DNA of 64,000 nt from Paenibacillus humicola (GTDB taxonomy: Bacteria; Bacillota; Bacilli; Paenibacillales; Paenibacillaceae), in assembly GCF_028826105.1 (NCBI RefSeq), contig NZ_JAQGPL010000001.1, positions 435,501 through 499,500 of the forward strand, read 5' to 3'. A program made the translations under genes and the position numbers. The notes below the pieces were generated by a model. The model saw only the letters and a program-made list of their open reading frames with translations. It was not told where the DNA came from and did no database searches. Shown one piece after another: positions 17,542 to 26,120 of the stretch (positions are counted from its first letter, which is position 1; each line of letters starts with the position of its first letter).

Positions 17542-18561
17542 TTACGGCTCCAGAAAAATTTTCGATTCGCCCACCAGGCCATCGGTCAAGGAAGCGAAGC
17601 ATTCCCCGCCTTGCTCCAGCGCTTCCGTCCGGCTCCAGCCCCGTTCATGAATTTTTTCGAGTGAAAGCAGTTCAAGCGCGTCGGTAAAATCCTGAACGGT
17701 ATAACAAAACGACCCTTTCACTTCAATTTCTTGGCGAATGAGATGATTGACGGGCAGTTCCGTTCCGTCTATGCCAAGGCCGATATTCATGACCGTGCCG
17801 CCTGCATTCAAAATGCCGACCGCCAATTCCCGGGTAGGTTGAAAGCCTGCGGCATCGATCACGATATCCACTCCCCGGGGTCCTGCGGCATCGCGAATTT
17901 GCGCAACGGCGTCGCCGCTGCCTGCCTGAATGACATGATCGAAGCCTAGTTTCTTCATATTGTCGATCCGCTTTTCGTTTCGGTCCAGCAGGATAACCTT
18001 CGATGCTCCCAGAATACGCGACACATACGCGGCAAGGACGCCTAACGCACCTGTTCCAATGACGACTACGCCGGGAACCGAATGGGAGTCGAAAGCACGC
18101 CGGGCGGCGCGAAGCGCGCAAGCAAGAGGCTCGGTCAAGGAAGCGCTTCGAAAACTTAAGCGATCGGGAATCGGATAGACGCAGCTTTCCGGAACCGTCA
18201 CATATTCCGCATAGCCGCCCGGGCGGTGAATGCCGACGATCTGCCTGTTCACGCACAGGTTACTGCGTCCCCTGATGCAGGACAGACACGTGCCGCACGA
18301 GATTAGCGGATTTACCACGACGCGGTCCCCTTCGTGTAGGCGCTTGCATGAATCGCCAAGCGCTTCCACAACGCCCGAAATCTCATGTCCCATCAAAAGC
18401 GGGGGCGTTCGTAAGCTGTTATGCCCCAGATATCCCTCCAAATCGGAACCGCATATACCTACGCTGCGCACCCGAATCCGTACTTCGCCTTCCCGGGGGA
18501 GCGGGGTCTCCAGCTCGGTCATGCCCATCTGCCGCGGATTGGTCCACATCAATGCTTTCAT
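17542..18561 (-). CDS. Zinc-dependent medium-chain alcohol/sugar dehydrogenase
   Basis: This 339-residue MDR-family oxidoreductase has the catalytic zinc site (GICGSDLEGYLGH and GHEISG) and four structural-zinc cysteines (CGTCLSCIRGRSNLC), all present. The NAD-binding region reads VVVIGTGALGVLAAYV with an acidic residue after it (LLDRNEK), which favours NAD over NADP. ATG 18561 has GGAGGA about 11 bases upstream; the longer open frame runs back into the dehydratase gene. In context it could oxidise the sugar to its lactone or the 2-keto-3-deoxy acid later in the route. Confidence 0.87.
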   Translation of the reverse strand: MKALMWTNPRQMGMTELETPLPREGEVRIRVRSVGICGSDLEGYLGHNSLRTPPLLMGHEISGVVEALGDSCKRLHEGDRVVVNPLISCGTCLSCIRGRSNLCVNRQIVGIHRPGGYAEYVTVPESCVYPIPDRLSFRSASLTEPLACALRAARRAFDSHSVPGVVVIGTGALGVLAAYVSRILGASKVILLDRNEKRIDNMKKLGFDHVIQAGSGDAVAQIRDAAGPRGVDIVIDAAGFQPTRELAVGILNAGGTVMNIGLGIDGTELPVNHLIRQEIEVKGSFCYTVQDFTDALELLSLEKIHERGWSRTEALEQGGECFASLTDGLVGESKIFLEP

Positions 18562-18602
18562 GATCAGATTTGTCCTCCTTCGTTCGGATATTTCGTGCAG
18601 CG

Positions 18603-19751
18603 TTAATGGATTTCCGTAATCAGCTCTTGCGCCCGGTCGCTTAAACGAATGCCCGCTCCCGGCCCTTCCGGGAGCTCGAACCATCCGTTCTTCGGAGCGG
18701 GCAGGCCGTCGATGACCGGATCGTCGTTTCGCTCGTCGGCCCGGTAAATATATTCCGCCAGCGGGATATTGGCATCGGCAAAAATGAGATGCAGCGCCCA
18801 TGGCTGAAGCCCGCCCGCATGCGGGATCACCTGAATATGATGGGCGGAAGCCATCGCGGAAATTTTCCTCGCCTCCGAGAGTCCGCCGCACCAGCAAATA
18901 TCGGGCTGCAAAATTTCCGCGGCTCTTACCTCCAGCAGCTCGGCGAAACCCCATCTGGTATACTCATGCTCGCCCGTAGCAATAGCCGTGGACGATATTT
19001 TCCGATTGATCATTCCGTATCCTTTATAATCGTCCGGGGGCAGCGATTCCTCGATCCATCGGATCCGGTAAGGCTCCAGCTCTTTTGCCATGCGAATCGT
19101 ATAGTCCACATTCCATCCCATGTAGCAGTCCAGCATCAGCTCCATATCCGGGCCGAGCGTCTCCCTTGCCTTGCGAACCAGCTCCACATTTTTCCGGATG
19201 CCTTCCTGTCCGGAATGCGGGCCGTACGGCATGGCCAGCTTCTGGCCCCAATAGCCGCTGCCCTTAACCTTGTCGTACTCGTTTCCGGTCACATATGCCT
19301 GCACCTTGTCTTTAACGGGTCCTCCTAGCGTTTGGTACAGCGGTTCGCTGCGCGCTTTGGCGATTAAATCCCATAAGGCGAGATCGACGGCGGAGATCGC
19401 CATGATCGGGAGGCCCTTCCTTCCGTACGGCAAGGAGGACTTAAACAAAATATCCCAAAGCTTTTCGACCTGAAAGGGATTTTGGCCCATGAGCAGCTGT
19501 TCAAAATGATGCTTGATGATTGAAGCCGCAGCCATCCCTCCGGTGCTGAACCCCAATCCGTCCACACCTTCATCCGTCTCGATTCGCACCAATACCCGTT
19601 GATCCATCCCCCTCCAGGATGAGCGGCGGGCGCCGTACTCGGGATAGATCGACAACGGGTTGGCAATCACGGTTTCCGAAAGCCAGGACCTTCCGGTCTG
19701 TATGTTTTTGGACTCGTTTTGTACATAAACGTTCACCTTCGTTACTTTCAT
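18603..19751 (-). CDS. Enolase-superfamily sugar acid dehydratase, L-rhamnonate dehydratase-like
   Basis: This is a 382-residue member of the mandelate racemase group. Metal ligands are in MLDCYMGWN and the WIEESLPPDD strand. The characteristic GEHEYTRWGF (his-glu-tyr-thr) segment and VIPHAG resemble the rhamnonate dehydratase branch. These enzymes remove water from a sugar acid to give 2-keto-3-deoxy acid. It is the first gene of a three-gene minus-strand operon with dehydrogenase and lactonase, i.e. most of a non-phosphorylating deoxy-sugar pathway. Substrate L-rhamnonate is likely, but related 6-deoxy acids are possible. The aldolase or hydrolase for the last step is not in the window. Confidence 0.8.
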   Translation of the reverse strand: MKVTKVNVYVQNESKNIQTGRSWLSETVIANPLSIYPEYGARRSSWRGMDQRVLVRIETDEGVDGLGFSTGGMAAASIIKHHFEQLLMGQNPFQVEKLWDILFKSSLPYGRKGLPIMAISAVDLALWDLIAKARSEPLYQTLGGPVKDKVQAYVTGNEYDKVKGSGYWGQKLAMPYGPHSGQEGIRKNVELVRKARETLGPDMELMLDCYMGWNVDYTIRMAKELEPYRIRWIEESLPPDDYKGYGMINRKISSTAIATGEHEYTRWGFAELLEVRAAEILQPDICWCGGLSEARKISAMASAHHIQVIPHAGGLQPWALHLIFADANIPLAEYIYRADERNDDPVIDGLPAPKNGWFELPEGPGAGIRLSDRAQELITEIH

Positions 19752-20075
19752 GCTCGAATCACTCCTTTGTACGTTCGTATAGTCCCGGGACGGTTATATT
19801 AAAAATAGCACGAACGCACGCAAAAGGAATGAAGAAAACTTAGAAAAGTATTAACAAATCATAGATGACGAAAACGAAAATCCGGGAAGAACGCGGCGGA
19901 ACCGCCCGGCTAAACTGGAAGAAGAGCATAAATAAGGGGATTCTTATGAGTACCGTTCCTATGATAAAATGACCCATAAAAGGAGACAAACGTTCGATAA
20001 GCTGCAGCATGGCTGCGCGGCTGTCTCGCTTTGCGAATAGTACTTGCATTCATCCTAAGAAAGGAAGTGCAGAAA
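19752..20075. other. Divergent intergenic region upstream of the sugar-acid operon
   Basis: It holds the promoter region of the minus-strand operon and of the alkylation-repair gene. The heptamer ACGAACG occurs on the plus strand near 19811 and in inverted orientation near 19768, a possible regulator site. No transcription factor gene is adjacent. No other gene was seen. Confidence 0.35.
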
Positions 20076-20783
20076 ATGAATTTCGAAACCGTTATGCAGG
20101 AGCTTGAAGCATTGGGGAAAGAACGTCTGAAAAAAATGTACATCTCCAATGGCGCGCACGAGCCGCTTTTTGGCGTGGCGACAGGCGCTATGAAACCGAT
20201 GGCAAAGAAAATCAAAATGAACCTCTCTTTAGCTGAACAGCTGTATGCCACAGGTAACTACGATGCGATGTACTTTGCGGGCGTCATCGCGGACCCGAAA
20301 GCCATGACCGAGTCGGATTATGACCGCTGGATGGATGCGGCGTATTTTTATATGCTGTCCGATTATGTGGTGGCCGTCACGTTATCCGAGTCGGATCTTG
20401 CACAAGACGTAGCCGATAAATGGATTGCCAGCGGTGACGAGCTGAGAATGTCGGGGGGCTGGAGCTGCTATTGCTGGCTTTTAGGGAACCGCAAAGACCA
20501 TGAATTTTCCGAAATCAAAATTTCCCATATGCTAGATCTTGTGAAAAACTCGATTCACGATTCACCGGAACGAACGAAATCCGCGATGAATAATTTTTTA
20601 TACACCGTGGCGATTTCCTATTTGCCGCAGCATGAGAAGGCCGTCCAGACTGCAAAAGAAGTCGGTACGGTAGAACTCAAACGGGAAGGAAAAAAAAGCA
20701 GCCTCCTAAACGCTTCCGAAAGTATTCGAAAAGAAATGGAGCGAGGAAGGCTTGGGTTCAAACGCAGATATGTAAGGTGTTAA
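20076..20783 (+). CDS. DNA alkylation repair (AlkD-like HEAT-repeat) protein
   Basis: This is a 235-residue all-helical protein of the DNA alkylation repair family (PF08713), built of HEAT-like repeats. Family members excise 3- or 7-alkylpurines. Recognisable segments are NGAHEPLFGVATGAMKPM, LYATGNYDAMYFAGVIADP and SEIKISHMLDLV. ATG 20076 follows AAGGAAG. An open frame extends 45 bases upstream without a better ribosome site. The residues needed for glycosylase activity could not be judged by eye, so a DNA-binding-only role remains possible. Confidence 0.78.
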   Translation: MNFETVMQELEALGKERLKKMYISNGAHEPLFGVATGAMKPMAKKIKMNLSLAEQLYATGNYDAMYFAGVIADPKAMTESDYDRWMDAAYFYMLSDYVVAVTLSESDLAQDVADKWIASGDELRMSGGWSCYCWLLGNRKDHEFSEIKISHMLDLVKNSIHDSPERTKSAMNNFLYTVAISYLPQHEKAVQTAKEVGTVELKREGKKSSLLNASESIRKEMERGRLGFKRRYVRC

Positions 20784-20810
20784 ATATTATCGGTATGTCG
20801 GGGTGAAAAA

Positions 20811-21605
20811 ATGGGGCTATCCGAAGAAGTGTTGCATTCCTTTCATCTGAGCGGGGATATCGTGGCCTTAAGCGGCGGACAGAATACATCGGTAAGAGTG
20901 GGGCGCGCGGTCTTAAAGCCTGTGGATGATCGTCAGCATTATGAATGGCTGCTGAATATTATTTACCATCTCGACCCGCAAGGGTATCGGCTATCAAAGC
21001 CGATAAGAAGTAAATCCGGCACTTTTGTCAGTCATGGGTGGATTTGTACTCATTTTGAAACGGGACAGGATGTCAAAGGGCGGATAGAAGATAAGCTTCT
21101 CGTATCGAGATTATTTCACCGCGACCTGTCTTCGATTGGTTTCGGGGACATCCCTCCGATCGACAACCCTTGGTCCAAGGGTCATCGGATTGCATGGCAA
21201 GTAGATGGTTTGCCAAGCGAGCTGCCTCAAGAGATTCAAGAGTGTCTGCACGACTTGCTTAGCAGGGTTCGTAAGAAAGAGCACGATCAGGTGCAGCTTG
21301 TTCATAGCGACTTGTCGGGGAATATTCTTTTTGACCAGGATTTAGAGCCATTGGTCATTGATTTTTCTCCAACGATTGCCCCGGTAGAATATGCGGAGGC
21401 CATTCTAGTTTGCGATTGTATAGCCTGGCAGGGAAGCGAGGTTTCGGAGATCGATCTGCTTCCAAGCAATGAGCTGTATAAAGAAATGATCACCCGGGCA
21501 ATCATTTTCCGCTTAGCGGTTTCCGCTATTTTTTCAAGAGGGGATCGTCATCAATTTTTTTGCGAGTATCAGGCATTCAAACCTATTATGGAGTATATCG
21601 AGTAA
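20811..21605 (+). CDS. TIGR02569-like phosphotransferase-fold protein
   Basis: This 264-residue protein resembles the APH-fold family TIGR02569. It opens with LSGGQNTSVRVGRAVLKP (phosphate-binding loop and nucleotide-binding lysine). The catalytic loop is LVHSDLSGNILF (HSD in place of HGD, with the Asn kept), and the metal Asp is in LVIDFSP. It begins 27 bases after the alkylation-repair gene, so the two may be co-transcribed. The substrate is unknown. Confidence 0.72.
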   Translation: MGLSEEVLHSFHLSGDIVALSGGQNTSVRVGRAVLKPVDDRQHYEWLLNIIYHLDPQGYRLSKPIRSKSGTFVSHGWICTHFETGQDVKGRIEDKLLVSRLFHRDLSSIGFGDIPPIDNPWSKGHRIAWQVDGLPSELPQEIQECLHDLLSRVRKKEHDQVQLVHSDLSGNILFDQDLEPLVIDFSPTIAPVEYAEAILVCDCIAWQGSEVSEIDLLPSNELYKEMITRAIIFRLAVSAIFSRGDRHQFFCEYQAFKPIMEYIE

Positions 21606-21640
21606 GACTTGCATGCTGGATAAAAAAGGTTCCAACCGAC

Positions 21641-21690
21641 GATAGGGCTCCCGACGCTCCGGTCTGGCGGTCTCACTTCGCTATAGTTTG
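21641..21690 (+). repeat. Dispersed intergenic repeat, weak copy A
   Basis: GGCTCCCGACGCTCCGGTCT followed by GGCGGTCTCACTTCGCTA resembles the right half of the stronger copies at 26.5, 35.7 and 44.9 kb. It lies between two accessory genes in the same orientation as the other copies. Confidence 0.35.
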
Positions 21691-21766
21691 ATTCCCAAAA
21701 GGATGTTAATGCAATGGAGGATGATTCTTTAACCTCATCGTGAATCGTAGGATAAAGGGGGATATT

Positions 21767-22015
21767 ATGAAGGGTTTTTCCTTTTATTTCTCTTTAATAA
21801 TTGGAACGGCTTTGCTCATTTTAGGAACAGCACCATTTGTTTACAGTTATCCTTATAGCGTTGGCCCCGAATCAGGACCATCAAACACACGAGAGCTTTT
21901 TTTAATGATTTCTTATGAAGGAAGGGTATGGTTTCTAATTATCGGGATTTTCTTCTTTGCGTTTTCGTTTTTCAGACTACGATACAAGTCAAAGAATGCC
22001 AATACATTACGCTGA
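21767..22015 (+). CDS. Small membrane protein of unknown function
   Basis: This 82-residue protein has two predicted membrane helices (about 2-22 and 48-68), joined by an extracellular-looking loop rich in Ser, Pro and Gly. A basic C-terminal tail (RLRYKSKNANTLR) suggests a cytoplasmic end. AAAGGGGG lies 7 bases before ATG 21767; an upstream in-frame start has no such site. No family was recognised. Confidence 0.55.
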   Translation: MKGFSFYFSLIIGTALLILGTAPFVYSYPYSVGPESGPSNTRELFLMISYEGRVWFLIIGIFFFAFSFFRLRYKSKNANTLR

Positions 22016-22041
22016 CCGTTCTTTGAAGCTTGAAGGAGGGT

Positions 22042-22338
22042 ATTTCTATTCATATCGTCCTCTGGTTAACAATTGTTCTCCCCCTATTCGTCGTGCTATT
22101 GAATATCCTTGGTTACTTTCTAACAAAAAGAGCATTTTTGTTTCCGTTAACGACCTTTATTGCGGCTGGCGTTTGGGTGTGGATCGCGAAAAATAATTCG
22201 ATCATCTTTTGGTGGATTATTTACACTGCTCTTGCCATTCTTGCTAGTTATACGAGCAAGTTTGTTCGTTCATTTTACTTGTTACACCTATTGATATTAG
22301 TCCCAAAATGGTTGAAGCCTGTAAAAGGCGAATCGTAA
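22042..22338 (+). CDS. DUF2651/YbeF-like small membrane protein with a foreign C-terminus
   Basis: This is a membrane protein of about 98 residues with three helices. The segment LPLFVVLLNILGYFLTKRAFLFPLTTFI resembles the DUF2651 (YbeF) family. GGAGGG at about 22034-22039 lies directly before a stretch with no ATG, GTG or TTG in frame. Translation may use an ATT codon (22042 or 22048), or the true start may have been lost. From position 22277 the DNA is a remnant of the methyltransferase gene found at 28 kb, so the last 20 residues are out-of-frame read-through of that remnant. The native C-terminus has been replaced. Confidence 0.5.
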   Translation: MSIHIVLWLTIVLPLFVVLLNILGYFLTKRAFLFPLTTFIAAGVWVWIAKNNSIIFWWIIYTALAILASYTSKFVRSFYLLHLLILVPKWLKPVKGES

Positions 22339-22711
22339 AACGGGGTTCCCACCTTTCGTGAATTCCATCGTGAGCTGAAACCAGGGGGAAGCTTGATTTT
22401 CTCCGTTCATCATCTTTCATGGACTTTACACATTTTGACCGACCCGACTACTTTGCTCACGAGTTACTGATGGAGATCTGGAACAAAAAAGAATCCGGCC
22501 CTGTGGAGGTCACTTTCTACAGGAGGCCCCTTCAAGAGATTCTTAACGTAACATCAGCACATTTTGCAATTAACCAAATTATCGAACCAAAGCCAAGTTT
22601 GGACTTTAAGGATTTACCCGAGGCGAGTAACTTACACAAAATGGTTTGATCATCTTACAACAAATCCACATTTTTTTATTGTGAAAGCTTGCAAATTATG
22701 ATCAATCTGCG
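22277..22711 (+). pseudogene. Internally deleted partial copy of the methyltransferase gene at 28051
   Basis: From ACTTGTTACA at 22277 the sequence follows the methyltransferase gene (28251-28790) nearly base for base, with scattered substitutions. About 100 bases equivalent to 28310-28413 are missing, and the first 200 bases of the gene are absent. Stretches such as GATATTAGTCCCAAAATGG and GGAACAAAAAAGAATCCGGC are identical. The match ends just after the gene's stop codon. It is a clear partial duplication 6 kb from the intact gene. Confidence 0.9.
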
Positions 22712-22745
22712 AGCGGCGGCTACTCCACGAACGGGCAGAAGAGCG
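22703..22745 (+). repeat. Dispersed intergenic repeat, partial copy B
   Basis: GCGAGCGGCGGCTACTCC and CGAACGGGCAG match the right part of the repeat consensus. It lies immediately downstream of the methyltransferase remnant and before the TPR gene. Confidence 0.35.
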
Positions 22746-22773
22746 TAAAAACCTTGGGGAGGATGTACCAAAG

Positions 22774-23277
22774 ATGCGAGATCGTTTAGCTAAGGCAATT
22801 CAGTTGCGTGAGGAGGGGCGAGCTAAACAAGATGAATCTATTCTGGCGCAAGCCCGTGCGCTTCTTTTAGATTTGGCTGCTCTCTACCCAAATGATGCGC
22901 AAATAAACTTTCAGACAGGAGTCGCACACGACAATACGGGAATGGGCAAAGAAGCCATTTCGTATTATCTGAGTGCTATCGATTTGGGTCTTTCTGGACC
23001 GGATCTTGAAAGGTGCTTACTTGGGCTGGGAAGCACGTACCGTGCACTGGGTAACTATCAGGAAGCAGTGGAAACATTACGTCGAGGTGTGAGGAAATTT
23101 CCAAACAACAGAGCTATCCAAGTTTTTCTTGCGATAGCCCTTTACAATACGCAGAACTACAAAGAAGCAATGGAACTGGTTTTGATTAACTTGATGGAGA
23201 CAACCTCAGACGAAAAACTTCAATTTTTCAAACGGGGAATTTCTTACTATGCGGAACATCTTGATGAGACATGGTAA
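22774..23277 (+). CDS. Tetratricopeptide-repeat protein
   Basis: This 167-residue protein is built of about four TPR helix pairs, for example INFQTGVAHDNTGMGKEAIS and RCLLGLGSTYRALGNYQEAV. Such proteins act as interaction scaffolds; there is no signal peptide or enzymatic motif. The ATG at 22774 follows a GGGGAGGA site. Close relatives occur singly in Bacillales genomes without a known partner. Confidence 0.8.
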   Translation: MRDRLAKAIQLREEGRAKQDESILAQARALLLDLAALYPNDAQINFQTGVAHDNTGMGKEAISYYLSAIDLGLSGPDLERCLLGLGSTYRALGNYQEAVETLRRGVRKFPNNRAIQVFLAIALYNTQNYKEAMELVLINLMETTSDEKLQFFKRGISYYAEHLDETW

Positions 23278-23412
23278 TGGGCTCTTAGGGAGCTTTAGTT
23301 CAAGATAAACATTTGCAGCTTCGAGCTTAATGTGGTTCGCTGCCAATGAAACTGCCGGCCTTATGATTGCGCGGCAGCTCCTTTTGAGGTTGAAGTTATC
23401 GGCCGGTAGAGG

Positions 23413-23452
23413 AAAAAACGGGGTTTCCACAAGGAAGCGTCCCGTTTTTCTT
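23413..23452. terminator. Bidirectional Rho-independent terminator
   Basis: AAAAACGGG and CCCGTTTTT flank a 17-base loop. T runs are present on both strands, so it can serve the TPR gene and the convergent membrane protein gene. Confidence 0.75.
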
Positions 23453-23484
23453 GACCCAATTCAATTTAGGATAAAGTGGAAAGA

Positions 23485-24417
23485 CTATAAGTTATTAAGC
23501 ATTTGAATTGCCTTCGTCCTTCGCTTCATTTCAATTTTTTTATACACCAATACTGAAGATAACAGGAATACAGATGCAACCAATGAAACTAACGGTAACA
23601 TCGTAACATTATCTTTTGGGAAAACAAACGGCAGCAGTGTGAAGCCGTAAGCTGCTGGCATGCGCATGCCGACAATACGCAACAGAATAAGCATCAAAAG
23701 CATATCTAATATCGTTGCCACTATCCACAAATCAATAGACAAGTACACTAGCGTTCCGACAGTCGCAGATATTGTCAACACAAGCCCTTGCTTAAAAGCC
23801 ATCTTGCCGATATACATCGGCTTCTGAAGAGACTCATACACAACAACGAGAATAGGCGGTATAACTGCGAGTTGTTCGTATCCAACAAGCCAGCATAAAC
23901 CCATCCACACGAAAGTCAGCACTAAGAAAACGAGCATATACCTGTAATTTATTTTAACTTTCTTCTCAAGTCCTTTATTTAAACCAAATACGAGAACCCC
24001 GAGCATTAATATGAAGGTTTCAATGAAAACCGAAATAATAAATGACCATTCGTTTGCATTCACAACTAACGGTAGTAAACCCGTTGCAATGGACGGTGCT
24101 AAGTTCGACTGAATGATGCGCATAAAGAGCATCAAGAGTACGATGGTCAGGCTGACTTTTCCCAGATAAGGAATATTTAAATGATTCACCACGAAACCGA
24201 TGGCGGCAGTGAAAGAAGGTGCAAGAAAAATCTTTGAGGGTTGCCTGATCCATCCTTCTTCTCGGTACACCCACATAGCAACCGCCATTGCAGCAGCTTC
24301 CGGCAGAATAAGCTGGTGATCTTTCAACATCACTGCAGCCGTAATCATCGAGATAATAAATATAAAAGCCATACTATATGAAATAAACGTTACTTTCTTT
24401 GAAATGACTGAATCCAT
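23485..24417 (-). CDS. Polytopic membrane protein, HPP/FUSC-like
   Basis: This 310-residue protein has about ten hydrophobic helices and a short basic tail. The pattern LPEAAAMAVAMWVYREEGW followed by PSKIFLAPSFTAAIGF and LAPSIATGLLPLVV recalls HPP-type or aromatic-acid-exporter-like membrane proteins that have two repeated halves. No motif fixes a transported substrate. It lies on the minus strand with a thioredoxin-like gene upstream and an Lrp-type regulator divergent, a plausible regulated unit. Confidence 0.6.
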   Translation of the reverse strand: MDSVISKKVTFISYSMAFIFIISMITAAVMLKDHQLILPEAAAMAVAMWVYREEGWIRQPSKIFLAPSFTAAIGFVVNHLNIPYLGKVSLTIVLLMLFMRIIQSNLAPSIATGLLPLVVNANEWSFIISVFIETFILMLGVLVFGLNKGLEKKVKINYRYMLVFLVLTFVWMGLCWLVGYEQLAVIPPILVVVYESLQKPMYIGKMAFKQGLVLTISATVGTLVYLSIDLWIVATILDMLLMLILLRIVGMRMPAAYGFTLLPFVFPKDNVTMLPLVSLVASVFLLSSVLVYKKIEMKRRTKAIQMLNNL

Positions 24418-24442
24418 ATCCTACACTCCTTTGTTTCACCTG

Positions 24443-24545
24443 GCCAGCATTTCATACGTTTTTAGTACGGAAGAGGCGATTTCCGGAACTCCGGATTCGT
24501 TGCCCCCACATCGCCTCAAATGAAGAAATGCAATTAATACTTTAG
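24443..24545 (+). pseudogene. Internally deleted fragment of the neighbouring Lrp-type regulator gene
   Basis: The bases CGGAAGAGGCGATTTCCG and CGCCTCAAATGAAGAAATGC match 25302-25430 in the regulator gene, in the same order and orientation, with roughly 35 bases missing between them. It lies between two minus-strand genes, about 850 bases from its parent. It has no coding capacity of its own. Confidence 0.8.
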
Positions 24546-24562
24546 AATGTCTTTGCTGATCT

Positions 24563-24895
24563 TCAACAAGTATCCCCTATAGAGGTGTAAAATTGTACTT
24601 TTTGAATCAATGAGTCCTGACTTTGAAATCCTTCTAATTTCTCGACCCGATACCCGTCTTTGAATAGAATCAAAGTTGGGAGACTCGTTACACCGTACTC
24701 CTCTTCCAACTCCTTTTCAATTTGGACATTCACTCTTGCGATTACAGCTTGATGCTTAAATTTTTCCGCCAATTCTTCAATGACCGGCAGTTGCAGCTTA
24801 CAATGTGCACAAGAAGGTGCCCAAAACTCGACCAATGTCACTCCCTGATTAATATACTCTTGAAAATTGCTTTTTATTAAAGTGGTAGCTTCCAT
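24563..24895 (-). CDS. Thioredoxin-like protein with CAHC active site
   Basis: This 110-residue thioredoxin-fold protein has the active site WAPSCAHCKLQLP (CAHC in place of CGPC) and the cis-proline loop in TSLPTLILFKDG. A His between the cysteines resembles DsbA-type sites and usually makes the disulfide more oxidising. There is no signal peptide, so it is cytoplasmic. A strong ribosome site precedes ATG 24895. It is divergent from the Lrp-type regulator and upstream of the membrane protein in the same orientation. Confidence 0.88.
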   Translation of the reverse strand: MEATTLIKSNFQEYINQGVTLVEFWAPSCAHCKLQLPVIEELAEKFKHQAVIARVNVQIEKELEEEYGVTSLPTLILFKDGYRVEKLEGFQSQDSLIQKVQFYTSIGDTC

Positions 24896-25072
24896 GTAAC
24901 AAACCTCCTTTTAATGTTTTCTTGCTCATCTGCGCTATAAAAAAAATAGCTGCTAGACAATTAGGTGTAAGGTGATATAACTAAGTATAGCGACGATTTC
25001 TAATGAACAGAATAAGTTGATGAAACGGTTCTCTGCTTCCAAGTTTCATGATGAAAGGACTAAATCATTATT

Positions 25073-25492
25073 ATGATTGATCATGTGGATCTCAAAATAC
25101 TGGCTTTATTAAGGGAAAACTCAAGAATACAATGGAAGGATATTGGTAAAGAAATACACATGACTGGGCAGGCTGTGGGAAATCGCATTCGAAGGTTAGA
25201 GGAATTGGGCATCATTGAACAATATACGATTGCGATAAATAAGGCCAAGCTTGGGCAGCCTGTGACTGCATTTATTAATATTTTTGTTGATTCCGTTAAT
25301 CATCCGGCATTTCATAAGTTTTTCAATGCGGAAGAGGCGATTTCCGAGGTACACCGGATCAGTGGGGATGGATGTTCCTTTTTGTTGACTGCACACTTTG
25401 CCTCAAATGAAGAAATGCAATTACTTCTTGACCGCATCTTAAAGTATGGCCACTATCGTGTTAACCTTTCAATTGTAAAGTTAAAGTCCTAA
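25073..25492 (+). CDS. Lrp/AsnC-family transcription regulator
   Basis: This 139-residue regulator has an N-terminal helix-turn-helix (DLKILALLRENSRIQWKDIG to GNRIRRLEELGII) and a C-terminal RAM domain that senses small molecules, often amino acids. It is divergently transcribed from the thioredoxin-like gene, with about 175 bases between starts, a layout typical for a local regulator of that unit. Part of its 3' half is duplicated in deleted form at 24443-24545. Confidence 0.9.
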   Translation: MIDHVDLKILALLRENSRIQWKDIGKEIHMTGQAVGNRIRRLEELGIIEQYTIAINKAKLGQPVTAFINIFVDSVNHPAFHKFFNAEEAISEVHRISGDGCSFLLTAHFASNEEMQLLLDRILKYGHYRVNLSIVKLKS

Positions 25493-25501
25493 AGTGAGAA
25501 A

Positions 25502-25711
25502 GTGAGAAAAGAGACCGTTTACAAAAGTAACCGAAAAACAATCATTGCAAGAAAGCGAACTGTCACAGAACATAAAAAAGTAAAACAAAATGGAATGGTA
25601 TACCTTGTTTCGGGGAATAACAAACACAGAACGATCCAAAGTGAGCCACCTTACGAAGGAATACCGCTAGAAAAAAATGTGCCAGGATTTAATCGTAGTC
25701 CCGGAAATTGA
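25502..25711 (+). CDS. Doubtful small basic ORF
   Basis: This is an open frame of 69 codons starting with GTG 25502, ten bases after the regulator stop. The product is strongly basic at the N-terminus and resembles no family. The ribosome site is weak (AAAGTGAGAAAG). It may be translated by coupling or may be chance. I give it low weight. Confidence 0.2.
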   Translation: MRKETVYKSNRKTIIARKRTVTEHKKVKQNGMVYLVSGNNKHRTIQSEPPYEGIPLEKNVPGFNRSPGN

Positions 25712-25888
25712 GGTAACTCCGCACGTTGAAGTTCAGAAGCTTAAAGGTGTTTGCGCTATCCCGTGATCGCAACGGGCTTTAAATGCGGTCCTCTGCCATC
25801 GACAGCGTTGCTGGCTCCCGTGATGTAAGTGGCCGATCCGAAGGGAATGCCATGAAGCTCCACAAGCTCCTAAGGGTGACCCAAGCGA

Positions 25889-26120
25889 TTAAGCAGACGA
25901 ACCGCCGGTATTGGCAACCGCTGCCGCGCGGGAATACAATAACATGCGGCTGACGGACGGCTTCCGGCCGATGACGGCGTTCGTCGTAAGAATCTTACGA
26001 TGCACCGACGGAACTGCCAGCTCTATAGCCCCGCCTGGTCGGCCATTTACCTGGGCGAGCCCACCTGAACTGGTCATTTCGATACCCGCCGAGCTCAACG
26101 TGTAAGCCCATCATTCCGTA
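25889..26120 (-). pseudogene. Decayed C-terminal fragment of an ATP-dependent DNA ligase
   Basis: Read on the minus strand, one frame gives VELGGYRNDQF and another QVNGRPGGAIELAVPSVHRK. In the intact ligase at 11 kb the same order is VELGGYRKHQF followed by QVDGRPAGMIELAVPAGQRK. A frameshift separates the two pieces, and the adenylation domain is missing. It is a remnant of a second ligase gene in a gene-poor stretch (25.7-26.7 kb) that otherwise shows only short decayed frames. Confidence 0.7.
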
